From Cystobacter fuscus (GTDB taxonomy: Bacteria > Myxococcota > Myxococcia > Myxococcales > Myxococcaceae), in contig NZ_CP022098.1 of NCBI RefSeq assembly GCF_002305875.1, positions 4,402,001 through 4,466,000 of the forward strand: DNA of 64,000 nucleotides. Reading direction: 5' to 3'. Made by a program: the position numbers and the translations under genes. The notes under the pieces are model-generated. The model was not told where the DNA came from. It saw only the letters and a program-made list of their open reading frames with translations, and made no database searches. Below, piece by piece: positions 16,804 to 25,394 of this stretch. Each line of letters starts with the position of its first letter. Position 1 is the first letter of the stretch.

Positions 16804-18123
16804 ATGCGAAAGAACTTCATCCTCGACACCAACGTCCTTCTCCACGATCCGCGCTCCATCTACGGGTTCAGAGAACACAACGTCATCATCCCCATCTACG
16901 TCATCGAGGAGATCGATCAGTTCAAGCGCGATCTCTCCGAGCTGGGCCGCAACGCGCGCCTGGTCGCGCGCTACCTGGATTCCTTCCGGGAAGAGGGCTC
17001 GCTGAAGGAGGGCGTGCGTCTGCCGCATGGCGGCGTGCTGCGGGTGTGCTTCACCGAGCGTGAAGCGCCCCTGTCCATGGCGGACAGGGATCTGATGGAC
17101 AACCGCATCCTCGCGGTGGCGTTGGATCTGATGGAGCGCGAGCCCCAGTCTCCGGCCGTCTTCATCACCAAGGACACCAACCTGCGCATCCGCGCGGATG
17201 CCCTGGGCCTGCTCGCCGAGGACTATGACGCGGAGCGCGTGGAGATCACCGAGCTGTACACGGGCTTCACCGAGCGGCTGGTGCCGCGGGACATGGTGGA
17301 CCAGATGTACAAGTCCGGCGCGGAGGTGGAGATCTCCGGTCAGGACACGCTCTCGCCGCATCAGTTCATCCTCCTCAAAGACGAGACGAACCCGTCCCAC
17401 GCCGCCATGGGCCGCTTCAATGCATCCCGGGGGCGGGTGGTGCCGCTCTCGCGCGGCATCAAGGAGGGCGTCTGGGGCATCCGGCCGCGCAACATGGAGC
17501 AGAGCTTCGCCCTGGACCTGCTGATGAACGACGAGATCAAGCTCGTCACCATCGTGGGCAAGGCGGGCACGGGCAAGACGCTGCTGGCGATCGCCGCGGG
17601 CCTGCACAAGGTGACCGAGGAGAGCGTCTACCAGAAGCTGCTCGTCAGCCGGCCCGTCTTCCCCCTCGGCCGCGACATCGGGTTCTTGCCCGGGACGCTC
17701 GAGGAGAAGATGAACCCGTGGATGCAGCCCATCTTCGACAACGTGGAGTTCCTCATGAACCTCAGCCGCGCCGACAAGAAGGCCGGCCGGGGCTACCACG
17801 AGCTCATCGACCTGGGGCTGATGGAGATCGAGGCGCTCACCTACATCCGTGGGCGCAGCATCCCCAACCAGTACATCATCATCGACGAGGCCCAGAACCT
17901 CACGCCCCACGAGGTGAAGACCATCATCACGCGCGTGGGGGACAACACGAAAATCATTCTCACCGGGGACCCATTCCAGATAGACAACCCCTACGTGGAC
18001 GCCACCAGCAACGGACTCGTCCACGTGGTCAACCGGTTCAAGAACGAGAAGATCGCGGGCCACATCACCATGACCAAGGGCGAGCGCAGCGCCCTGGCCG
18101 AGCTCGCCGCCAACCTTCTCTAG
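16804..18123 (+). CDS. PIN domain-PhoH family ATPase
   Basis: 439 residues. Residues 1-150 form a PIN-type ribonuclease domain with its acidic residues visible in ILDTNVLLHD, EEIDQF, MADRDLMDNRI and TKDTNLRIRA. Residues 230-439 are the PhoH ATPase: Walker A GKAGTGKT, VSRPVFPLGRDIGFLPGT, Walker B YIIIDEAQN and the GDPFQIDNPY loop. The combination is that of PhoH2 proteins, proposed to unwind and cleave RNA. Two genes of the neighbourhood (PhoH, then DUF493) are closely spaced. The start at 16804 gives MRKNFILDTN, the normal family N-terminus. Confidence 0.9.
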   Translation: MRKNFILDTNVLLHDPRSIYGFREHNVIIPIYVIEEIDQFKRDLSELGRNARLVARYLDSFREEGSLKEGVRLPHGGVLRVCFTEREAPLSMADRDLMDNRILAVALDLMEREPQSPAVFITKDTNLRIRADALGLLAEDYDAERVEITELYTGFTERLVPRDMVDQMYKSGAEVEISGQDTLSPHQFILLKDETNPSHAAMGRFNASRGRVVPLSRGIKEGVWGIRPRNMEQSFALDLLMNDEIKLVTIVGKAGTGKTLLAIAAGLHKVTEESVYQKLLVSRPVFPLGRDIGFLPGTLEEKMNPWMQPIFDNVEFLMNLSRADKKAGRGYHELIDLGLMEIEALTYIRGRSIPNQYIIIDEAQNLTPHEVKTIITRVGDNTKIILTGDPFQIDNPYVDATSNGLVHVVNRFKNEKIAGHITMTKGERSALAELAANLL

Positions 18124-18150
18124 TGCCCTGCGCCACGGGAGGAGTCAGTC

Positions 18151-18468
18151 ATGTCGGGAGACGGTACGCAGCAGGATCCCGCCCAGGGCACGGGCGGCGA
18201 GCAGGAGAAGAAGCCGCTCATCGACTACCCGACCGTCTACACCTTCAAGGTGATGGGGCGGCGGGCCCCTGACTTCGTCGAGCACGTGCGCGACCTCTTC
18301 CGCTCGTACATGGGCACGGAGATTTCCCCGGACTCCATCCAGGAGCAGTCCAGCAGCAAGGGGACGTACGTGTCGGTCAGCGTGTCCGTCTACCTGCTGT
18401 CCGAGGAGCACCGACGCTCCATCTACGTGCGGCTCAAGGAGGAGCCGCGCGTCGTCTACTACTTGTGA
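18151..18468 (+). CDS. DUF493 (YbeD-like) protein
   Basis: 105 residues; a ferredoxin-like ACT fold typical of DUF493/YbeD is suggested by YPTVYTFKVMGR, then VRDLFRS, then SSSKGTYVSVSVSVYLLSEEHRRSIYVRL. It starts with ATG behind GGGAGGAG, 27 bases after the PhoH gene, so the two are probably one operon. The function is unknown; small allosteric or RNA-metabolism roles have been suggested for the family. Confidence 0.8.
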   Translation: MSGDGTQQDPAQGTGGEQEKKPLIDYPTVYTFKVMGRRAPDFVEHVRDLFRSYMGTEISPDSIQEQSSSKGTYVSVSVSVYLLSEEHRRSIYVRLKEEPRVVYYL

Positions 18469-18547
18469 AGGTGGCCGATCGGGGCCCGGAGCCCTGGTGG
18501 AGTGGGGAATTGGAGATTCCCGAACATCGGTGTAGAAGGGACGTGTC

Positions 18548-19306
18548 ATGAGTGTGGCCGAGCCCTTTCCGCTCTACTTCCCCGGTGATGCTCGGCGTCC
18601 CTTCGGCTCCGAGCTGGCAACCCGGCGCTTCGCCAAGGTGGCTCAACTGGAAGAGGGCGGGCGCGTACTGGATCTGGGGTGCGGTCCTTCCATCCAGGCC
18701 GGCGTCGTGCTCGCCCAGGAGTTCGGTTGCTCCGTGGTGGCCGCGCACTGGGATGAGGCACAACTGTCGCGCATGCGCGAGCGTGTCCACGCGCTCGCGC
18801 TGGACGGGCGCGTGGAGGTGCGGCGGGTGGACCTGGGCCGGCTCTCCTTCCGCGAGGGCGAGTTCGACGCCATCCTGTGCCAGGGTCCGATCGTCATGGC
18901 CCTGCCCGACGCCCTGCGCTCCCTCCGGCCCTTCCTGGCCCACCGAGGACGGTTGGGCCTCACCTATCCGGTGCGCGTGGGCCGGGTGACTCCGCGCGCG
19001 GTGCTCGAGTTCTGGGAGCGCCGTATGGGCGGCCCCCTGTTGTTGCCTCGCGAGTTGCTCCAGCAGTTGTCGCAGGCGGGCTTCGAGCCCGAGTCCGTCG
19101 AGTCCCTCCAGGACTCCGAGCTGGATACGCTCTACCGGGAACTCGCCCCCTACCTCGAGCAGGCGCCCGCCGAGTCCATTCACTGGCTGCGCGAGGAGAT
19201 GGCCCTGCACCGTGAAAATGGGACGGCCACCTCCAGCTACGCCTTCGTCGTGGGTCGTCGTCGGGAGCCGGGAGAGAAGCCGCCCGCCTCGCGCGACCGC
19301 GGCTAG
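18548..19306 (+). CDS. Class I SAM-dependent methyltransferase
   Basis: 252 residues. Motif I, RVLDLGCGPSIQAG (about 39-52), binds S-adenosylmethionine; the acidic end of beta-2 and VRRVDLGRLSFREGEFDAILCQG (motif post-I/II) follow in the usual order. It is similar to small-molecule or quinone methyltransferases, but the substrate cannot be told. The C-terminal 20 residues are basic and disordered. It probably follows DUF493 in one transcript; the gap is 79 bases. Confidence 0.8.
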   Translation: MSVAEPFPLYFPGDARRPFGSELATRRFAKVAQLEEGGRVLDLGCGPSIQAGVVLAQEFGCSVVAAHWDEAQLSRMRERVHALALDGRVEVRRVDLGRLSFREGEFDAILCQGPIVMALPDALRSLRPFLAHRGRLGLTYPVRVGRVTPRAVLEFWERRMGGPLLLPRELLQQLSQAGFEPESVESLQDSELDTLYRELAPYLEQAPAESIHWLREEMALHRENGTATSSYAFVVGRRREPGEKPPASRDRG

Positions 19307-19370
19307 CGCGCCCCTCGGGTGGACGCCCTCCCTCCGGGAAGGCGTCGTCCCGCGTTCACTGCCCCCCAGG

Positions 19371-20462
19371 TCACTGCACCGAGGGGAGGAAGTCCAGCAG
19401 CTCCACGGACTCGGCCGCCATCCCGAGCGTCACTTCCCGCCGGTAGCCCGCCGCGTCTCCACCGATCTGGAAAGGCATCGGCCTGCTGAAGCGCAGGTGC
19501 ACCTCGCGCGCGTAGAAGTCATGCAGGCCCTCGGGGAACCAGCGGCCCGCCCATAGCTTCGGAAGGTTCGCCAGCACGTGGGGCGGGTTCAACTGGCCCA
19601 GGCGCAGCTGCATCATCCCCGGGCGCTGTCCCGCGAAGGGGAACATGCGGAAGCCGTAGCCGTAGTAGGGCATCGTCGCCGCCGCCGCCATGATCAGCTC
19701 GCCCTTGAAGAGCCTCGCCCCGGGGGCGAAGGGCTCGCCCACGGGCCTGCCATCCGGGTCCACGCGGTACGCCGGGCCGGCCTGGCCATTGGTGACCTCA
19801 CACTCCACCCGCGTGGGATTCGTCAGGTAGTGCGGCACCGTCTTGAAGGCCACCGCCGAGAAGTAACCGCCTGGCCCCGACAAGAGCTTCTTGAGCAGGC
19901 CCCGGCCCAGGTGATCCTTCACCCAGAGGTAGTCGTTGAGCAGCTTCCCATCCACGCCCAGGCCCGCGAAGGGCGTGCGCGTGCCGTCCACCATCAGCAG
20001 CTCCATGCACCGCTGACCGGACACCTTGCCGGCACGCGCCCGGGTCACATCCTGGAGAATACCCTCCGTGCCCCCACTGGAGTTCACGTACGAGGCCAGT
20101 CCGTTGCCCGTGCCCAGCTTGAGCACGCCCAGGCGGGGTGCCTGCCTGCCGGCGAACCGGCCGCGCGGCTCCATCTGACGGAACATCTCGTTCACCACGC
20201 CCAGGAACGTCCCGTCGCCTCCTCCCGTCATCACCACCGGGTAGTCGCGCTCCAGGATCGTCTGGACGATGCGCCGGCAGTCCAGCTCCGAGCGAGACAG
20301 GAAGAGATCCTGCTCCGGGACCACGTGCGACAAGAACTTCACCAGCCGTGCGTCTACCTGGCGGGCGTTGGCATTCAGCAGGACCGCGAGTCGATGCTCG
20401 GTCGCCCCGAGAACGGACGGGCTGGAGCGCGCTTCGACGGACCGCAGGGGCTGAACCATCAT
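19371..20462 (-). CDS. Diacylglycerol kinase-type lipid kinase
   Basis: 363 residues. The DAGK catalytic loop VVMTGGGDGTFLGVVNE (nucleotide site) and LGTGNGLASYVNS are clear, followed by the two-lobe beta sandwich (FAGLGVDGKLLND, FKTVPHYL, RMFPFAGQRPGMMQLR). These cytosolic or membrane-associated enzymes phosphorylate diacylglycerol, sphingoid bases or related lipids. ATG at 20462 is chosen because GGAGA lies eight bases upstream; a GTG at 20477 in the same frame is possible. It is divergent from dnaK. Confidence 0.82.
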   Translation of the reverse strand: MMVQPLRSVEARSSPSVLGATEHRLAVLLNANARQVDARLVKFLSHVVPEQDLFLSRSELDCRRIVQTILERDYPVVMTGGGDGTFLGVVNEMFRQMEPRGRFAGRQAPRLGVLKLGTGNGLASYVNSSGGTEGILQDVTRARAGKVSGQRCMELLMVDGTRTPFAGLGVDGKLLNDYLWVKDHLGRGLLKKLLSGPGGYFSAVAFKTVPHYLTNPTRVECEVTNGQAGPAYRVDPDGRPVGEPFAPGARLFKGELIMAAAATMPYYGYGFRMFPFAGQRPGMMQLRLGQLNPPHVLANLPKLWAGRWFPEGLHDFYAREVHLRFSRPMPFQIGGDAAGYRREVTLGMAAESVELLDFLPSVQ

Positions 20463-20813
20463 GGGTGCTGTCTCCACGAAAAATCAGGTGCCCACCGCGA
20501 CGTCGCGGCGGGGGGCCCCTTGAGTCTGTGCATGTTCTCCGCCAGCGGCTGACGCGAGGCGTTAGCTGTCCGTTTCCCCAGGAGTTCCAAGGGGTTGCGG
20601 CACTGGCTCGAGCGGAAGCCGTCCGGCGGATTGGTACCCGCGGGTGGCGGAAGTGGAGAATGGTTTACGCACCTGGCACCCGGTCGTGGCTGGTCCGTCA
20701 CCCGGGAAGCACTCGGTTTGACACCCCGGGGTGGGTGGTTACGTTGGTCACACGACGGAAGCAATCCAGCCTTTCGCGGTAATTTTCCCAGTTATTTCCG
20801 GAGGTTGTACACC
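20463..20813. other. Intergenic region upstream of dnaK
   Basis: 351 bases between divergent genes. No ORF of good quality and no CIRCE-type inverted repeat was seen. It holds a likely promoter at 20718-20745 and the dnaK ribosome binding site. Confidence 0.55.
20718..20745 (+). promoter_or_regulatory. Putative sigma-70-type promoter of dnaK
   Basis: A perfect TTGACA -35 hexamer at 20718-20723 is followed after 16 bases by TACGTT at 20740-20745, a partial -10. It lies about 70 bases before the GTG start. The -10 is poor, so this is tentative. Confidence 0.4.
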
Positions 20814-22730
20814 GTGGGCAAGATCATCGGCATCGACTTGGGCACGACCAACAGCGTGGTCGCCATCATGGAGGGCCGCGAGCCCAAGGTCCTCACCAAC
20901 GAGGAGGGCACGCGCACGACTCCCTCGGTCGTCGCCTTCGCCAAGGATGGGGAGCGGCTCGTGGGGCAGGTGGCCAAGCGTCAGGCCATCACCAACCCGG
21001 AGCGCACCATCTACTCCATCAAGCGCTTCATGGGCCGGCGCTACGAGGAGACCACCGAGGAGGCCAAGCTCGTGCCCTACAAGGTGGTGCGCGGCCCCAA
21101 TGGCGACGCGCGCGTGGACCTCGACGGCAAGCAGTACAGCGCGCCGGAGATCTCCGCGCAGGTGCTGCTCAAGCTCAAGCGCGCCGCGGAGAACTACCTG
21201 GGCGAGAAGGTGACCGAGGCGGTCATCACCGTGCCGGCCTACTTCAACGACGCCCAGCGCCAGGCGACCAAGGACGCGGGCGAGATCGCCGGCCTCACCG
21301 TGCGCCGCATCGTCAACGAGCCGACCGCGGCGGCGCTCGCCTACGGCCTGGACAAGAAGAAGGACGAGAAGATCGCCGTCTATGACTTCGGCGGCGGCAC
21401 GTTCGACATCTCCATCCTCGAGGTGGGTGAGAACGTGGTCGAGGTGCTCGCCACCAACGGCGACACGCACCTGGGCGGCGACAACATCGACCTGACCCTG
21501 ATGAACTGGCTCATCGCCGAGTTCAAGAAGGACACGGGCATCGACGTCGCCAAGGACAAGATGGTGCTGCAGCGCCTCAAGGAGGCCGCGGAGAAGGCGA
21601 AGATCGAGCTGTCCTCCACCATGGAGACGGAGATCAACCTGCCGTTCCTCACGGCGGACGCGACGGGCCCCAAGCACCTCAACGTGCGGCTCACGCGCGC
21701 CAAGTTCGAGTCGATGATCAGCGACCTCGTCGAGCGCTCGCTGGAGCCGTGCCGCAAGTGCCTCAAGGACTCGGGCCTGGACGTGAAGGATCTGCACGAG
21801 GTGGTGCTCGTGGGCGGCTCCACGCGCATCCCGATGGTGCAGGAGGCCGTCAAGAAGCTGTTCGGCAAGGAGCCCAACCGCTCCGTGAACCCGGACGAGG
21901 TGGTGGCCGTGGGCGCGGCGGTGCAGGCCGGCGTGCTCTCGGGCGAGGTGAAGGACATCCTGCTGCTGGACGTCACCCCGCTGTCGCTGGGCGTGGAGAC
22001 GCTGGGCGGCGTGATGACCAAGCTCATCGAGCGCAACACCACCATCCCCACCCGCAAGTCGGAGACCTTCTCCACGGCGGCGGACGGCCAGACGCAGGTG
22101 GAGATCCACGTGCTGCAGGGTGAGCGCGAGATGGCGGCGGACAACCGCAGCCTCGGCCGCTTCCACCTGACCGGCATGCCTCCGGCGCCGCGCGGCGTGC
22201 CGCAGATCGAGGTGACGTTCGACATCGACGCCAACGGCATCCTCAACGTCAACGCCAAGGACAAGGCGACGGGCAAGGAGCAGAAGGTCACCATCTCCCA
22301 CTCCTCGGGTCTGGCCAAGGACGAGGTGGAGAAGATGGTTCGCACCGCCAAGGAGAACGAGGCGGCCGACAAGGCCCGTCGCGAGCTCGTGGAGGTGAAG
22401 AACCAGGCCGAGGCCCAGGTGTACGCGGCCGAGAAGCTGGTGAAGGAGAACCGCGAGAAGCTCCCCGCGGACGCCGTGTCCGCGATCGAGGCGGCCATCA
22501 AGGGCGTCAACGACGTGCGCGAGGGCGACAACAAGGACGCCATCAAGAGCGCCCTGGATGCGCTGCAGCAGGCCAGCTACAAGGTGGCCGAGGAGATGTA
22601 CAAGGCCACGGGTGGCGCCGCGGGCGGCGAGGCCGGCGCGCCTCCTCCGGGCGCCGAGCAGGGCGCGGCTCCGGGCAGCTCGGCCAAGCCGAAGGACGAC
22701 GTGGTGGACGCCGAGTTCCGTCAGTCGTGA
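20814..22730 (+). CDS. dnaK: Molecular chaperone DnaK (Hsp70)
   Basis: 638 residues, full family length. The GTG start at 20814 has GGAGG nine bases upstream and gives [13 protein letters not shown]. The ATPase domain (1-385) carries phosphate loops [21 protein letters not shown] and [11 protein letters not shown]. The linker is [13 protein letters not shown], the substrate domain follows, and the flexible tail is Gly/Ala-rich ending [11 protein letters not shown]. No grpE or dnaJ is adjacent, as is common for the extra or separate dnaK genes of myxobacteria. A terminator hairpin follows. Confidence 0.96.
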   Translation: MGKIIGIDLGTTNSVVAIMEGREPKVLTNEEGTRTTPSVVAFAKDGERLVGQVAKRQAITNPERTIYSIKRFMGRRYEETTEEAKLVPYKVVRGPNGDARVDLDGKQYSAPEISAQVLLKLKRAAENYLGEKVTEAVITVPAYFNDAQRQATKDAGEIAGLTVRRIVNEPTAAALAYGLDKKKDEKIAVYDFGGGTFDISILEVGENVVEVLATNGDTHLGGDNIDLTLMNWLIAEFKKDTGIDVAKDKMVLQRLKEAAEKAKIELSSTMETEINLPFLTADATGPKHLNVRLTRAKFESMISDLVERSLEPCRKCLKDSGLDVKDLHEVVLVGGSTRIPMVQEAVKKLFGKEPNRSVNPDEVVAVGAAVQAGVLSGEVKDILLLDVTPLSLGVETLGGVMTKLIERNTTIPTRKSETFSTAADGQTQVEIHVLQGEREMAADNRSLGRFHLTGMPPAPRGVPQIEVTFDIDANGILNVNAKDKATGKEQKVTISHSSGLAKDEVEKMVRTAKENEAADKARRELVEVKNQAEAQVYAAEKLVKENREKLPADAVSAIEAAIKGVNDVREGDNKDAIKSALDALQQASYKVAEEMYKATGGAAGGEAGAPPPGAEQGAAPGSSAKPKDDVVDAEFRQS

Positions 22731-22747
22731 TGTCCGGTTGAAGTCCA

Positions 22748-22792
22748 CGAGGGCCGGCGCTCCTCCCACGAGGGGGCCGGCCCTCGGCTTTT
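22748..22792 (+). terminator. dnaK terminator
   Basis: An 11-bp stem (22748-22758 with 22776-22786) around a 17-base loop, followed by GCTTTTG. It begins 17 bases after the dnaK stop. Confidence 0.75.
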
Positions 22793-22815
22793 GTTGCCAG
22801 GGCCAGGGGGATACG

Positions 22816-25380
22816 ATGCGGCCTCTCGTCCCTCGTGGAATCACCGTGATCCATACCCCCACGCCCGTCTCCGCCCAGGCCGCGCAGGCCTTCCGCCGCT
22901 TCTTCCAGGAGCTGCGCGAGGCCTATCTGGAGCGCGAGACCCTCTTCACCCAGATCGAGCTGGCGCTGCTCTGTCGCGAGCACGTGCTCGTGGTCGGCCC
23001 CCCGGGAACCGCCAAGAGCGCCATTGCCTCCGCGGTGCTCGGCCGCATCCTGGACGAGCAGACCGGACAGCCCTCGCTCTTCGCCAAGCAGCTCGCCGAG
23101 TCCACCGTGCAGACGGATCTCATCGGCCCGGTGGACTTCAAGGTGCTCACCGAGACGGGCCGGACCGAGTACCTCACCGAGGACGGCATGCTGGGCGCCA
23201 CCCACGCCTTCCTCGACGAGGTGTTCGACGGGCGCGACATGCTGCTGCGCTCCATCCTCAACGTCCTGCACGAGCGCGAACTCAAGCACGGGCGCCGGGT
23301 GACGAGCGGCCGCATCGAGTGCGCCATCATGACGAGCAACCGCTACCTCTCCGAGGTGCTGGCGCGCTCGCCCGAGCTGCTGCTCGCCTTCGCCGACCGC
23401 CTGAGCTTCATCTCCTTCGTACCGAAGAGCTTCGCCCGGCCCGCCAGCCGCTCCGCCATGCTGCACCGCTTCGCCCATGGCCTGCGGCCGGACCTGCGCG
23501 CCGTGCTCACCCTGCAGCATCTCGACGTGCTCCAGAAGGCCGTGGAGCGGGTGACGGTCTCCAACACCCTGCTCGAGGCCATCGAGCTGCTCACCGATGA
23601 GTTGGAGCGCGCGCTCACCGCCCAGGTGTCCAAGCTGCCCGACTACGTTCCCACCAAGTACTTCTCCCAGCGCTCGGTGGTGAAGGCCTTGTGGGCCCTC
23701 AAGGCCGCCGTGGTGAGGGATCAGCTCTACCGCCGTCCGGATCGTCCCCTCGAGGCCACCCTCGAGGACCTGGACGCCCTGCGCTGGTTCTTCCTGCTCG
23801 GGGGGCCTCCCGCCGAGGAGTCCGAGGCGCTCCTCAAGGTGGCCGTGGATCCGCGAGAGCGCGCGCAGCTGGAGATCGTCCGCATCGAGCAGAAGGCCTT
23901 CGATGCCGCCCTGGCCAAGGTGCGTGCGGAACTGGGCGCGGGTCCGGAGCGCGAGGCCGCGACGCTCGGCGCCGCCGAGGAGCTCAAGACGGTCGAGGCG
24001 CTCGCCCGGGAGCGCGGTTTCCAGCCGGGAATCGCGCTCTCAACGGCGCGCAGGCTGCATGGCAAGCTCGTTCCCGGCCCCCGCCACGCCGACAACCGGG
24101 TGGCCCTCCTGGCCGCCGCGCGCGGCCTGCTCGCGAGCGTGGAGCAGCGGCTGTCGCGCGGGCCCATCGAGGGCAGCGAGCCGCGCGCGGGCGAGGCCTT
24201 GTTCTCCGCGCTCGTGGAGTCGCTCTCCCTGTGCCGTCAGGTCCCCGAGCTGACCCCTCGGCTGCCCGCCGTATGCGACGCGATCCACCGCTTCGTCCTC
24301 CAGGCGTTGGAAGTCATGGCGCTCCAGGCCGAGAGCCTCGCCTTCGACGAGTCGGTGTCCCTGGATCCGCTCGTCGCACTCACGGACAACCTCGCCGAAG
24401 AGCTGGGCCAGGTGGGCGAGCTCCTGGCGCTGCTCGCCGAGTCCTCCTCGGGCTCGGTCCCGCACCTGAGGACCGCGGAGGCCGAGACTCGGCGACGTGC
24501 CGTGTCCGCGATCCGTCAGCGCGCGGAGCGTGTCTTTCCGGGCCCTCGGGGCCGAAGGGATCCGCTCGATGCGCTCTCCGCGGACTCGCGCCGGCTCGCC
24601 CAGCTCGAACAGTCCCTGTGCCGGTTGGAGCCCTCCCAGCGCGGTCTCAAGCAGCAGCTACTGGAGCCGCTCGGCTTCGACTATGCCCGGGACGTGTTCT
24701 CCACCGTGCCCTTCGAGCGCATCGACCAGTTGTCGCGCACGGTGCAGGCGGTGGCGGAAAACCTGCGGCGCGAGGGCCTGGCCCCCGAGCCCGTGTTCGT
24801 CGAGTGCCGCGACATCCTCGAGGCGCGTCTGCGCGAGTACGTCCAGGGAATCGGCCGCGAGGTGGCGAGCCCTCCGACCGCCCCGCAGGCCGCCGTCAAT
24901 GGCGAGGCCTACAGCTTCTACCGGGGCTCCTTCTCCAAACAGATCCCGGACGGAGAGTTCCCCGCGTTGCTCGGCCTGGAGGGACAGCTCGCCTTCGCCC
25001 GCTCCGCCTCCAGCGCGTTCTTCCTCTCCGATGCCATCCGGGACGCCGTGGCCCGGGTGGAGCTGTCCTTCGTGCAGGTGCGTCTCAAGTACCTGCGCAG
25101 CTGGCTCACCCAGTTGCTCACCTCGCTGCCCGCGCCCCAGAGCGCGAACACCCGGGCGGCCGCGGATCAGATCTTCGATCGCCTGGTGCGCAGCCGCTTC
25201 CCGATGCTCGCCCTGAAGGAGGGCGAGCTGGTGCGCCTCAAGGGCGTGCTCGGCATGTTGATGGGCATGCCCGGGGAGTTGGGAGAGAGCGCGCGCAAGC
25301 TGCAGGGCGTGCTGCTCGGCATCGACGACGACTTCTCCCGCTTCAGCAAGCAGTTGCTGGAGCTGCGGGCCTCATTGTGA
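22816..25380 (+). CDS. MoxR/RavA-like AAA+ ATPase with long C-terminal extension
   Basis: 854 residues. The MoxR AAA+ module fills residues 20-320: Walker A GPPGTAKS (61-68), Walker B AFLDEVFDG (131-139), a NVLHEREL stretch and sensor 1 TSNR. RavA-type lid residues follow (YFSQRSVVKALWALK). The last 450 residues are Glu/Ala/Leu-rich helices of no recognised family. MoxR ATPases remodel or activate partners together with VWA proteins; such a protein is encoded 14 bases downstream. The ATG at 22816 has GGGGGA before it; a longer frame overlaps dnaK and is spurious. Confidence 0.82.
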   Translation: MRPLVPRGITVIHTPTPVSAQAAQAFRRFFQELREAYLERETLFTQIELALLCREHVLVVGPPGTAKSAIASAVLGRILDEQTGQPSLFAKQLAESTVQTDLIGPVDFKVLTETGRTEYLTEDGMLGATHAFLDEVFDGRDMLLRSILNVLHERELKHGRRVTSGRIECAIMTSNRYLSEVLARSPELLLAFADRLSFISFVPKSFARPASRSAMLHRFAHGLRPDLRAVLTLQHLDVLQKAVERVTVSNTLLEAIELLTDELERALTAQVSKLPDYVPTKYFSQRSVVKALWALKAAVVRDQLYRRPDRPLEATLEDLDALRWFFLLGGPPAEESEALLKVAVDPRERAQLEIVRIEQKAFDAALAKVRAELGAGPEREAATLGAAEELKTVEALARERGFQPGIALSTARRLHGKLVPGPRHADNRVALLAAARGLLASVEQRLSRGPIEGSEPRAGEALFSALVESLSLCRQVPELTPRLPAVCDAIHRFVLQALEVMALQAESLAFDESVSLDPLVALTDNLAEELGQVGELLALLAESSSGSVPHLRTAEAETRRRAVSAIRQRAERVFPGPRGRRDPLDALSADSRRLAQLEQSLCRLEPSQRGLKQQLLEPLGFDYARDVFSTVPFERIDQLSRTVQAVAENLRREGLAPEPVFVECRDILEARLREYVQGIGREVASPPTAPQAAVNGEAYSFYRGSFSKQIPDGEFPALLGLEGQLAFARSASSAFFLSDAIRDAVARVELSFVQVRLKYLRSWLTQLLTSLPAPQSANTRAAADQIFDRLVRSRFPMLALKEGELVRLKGVLGMLMGMPGELGESARKLQGVLLGIDDDFSRFSKQLLELRASL

Positions 25381-25394
25381 GGAGGGGCTGACGC

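Noticed and set aside
20463-20813. A CIRCE heat-shock operator upstream of dnaK
   Set aside because: No TTAGCACTC/GAGTGCTAA pair was found; only a weak sigma-70-like promoter could be proposed.
20748-22862. A 704-codon minus-strand frame opposite dnaK
   Set aside because: It is antisense to a fully conserved Hsp70 gene and has a His/Leu/Arg-biased composition with no domain.
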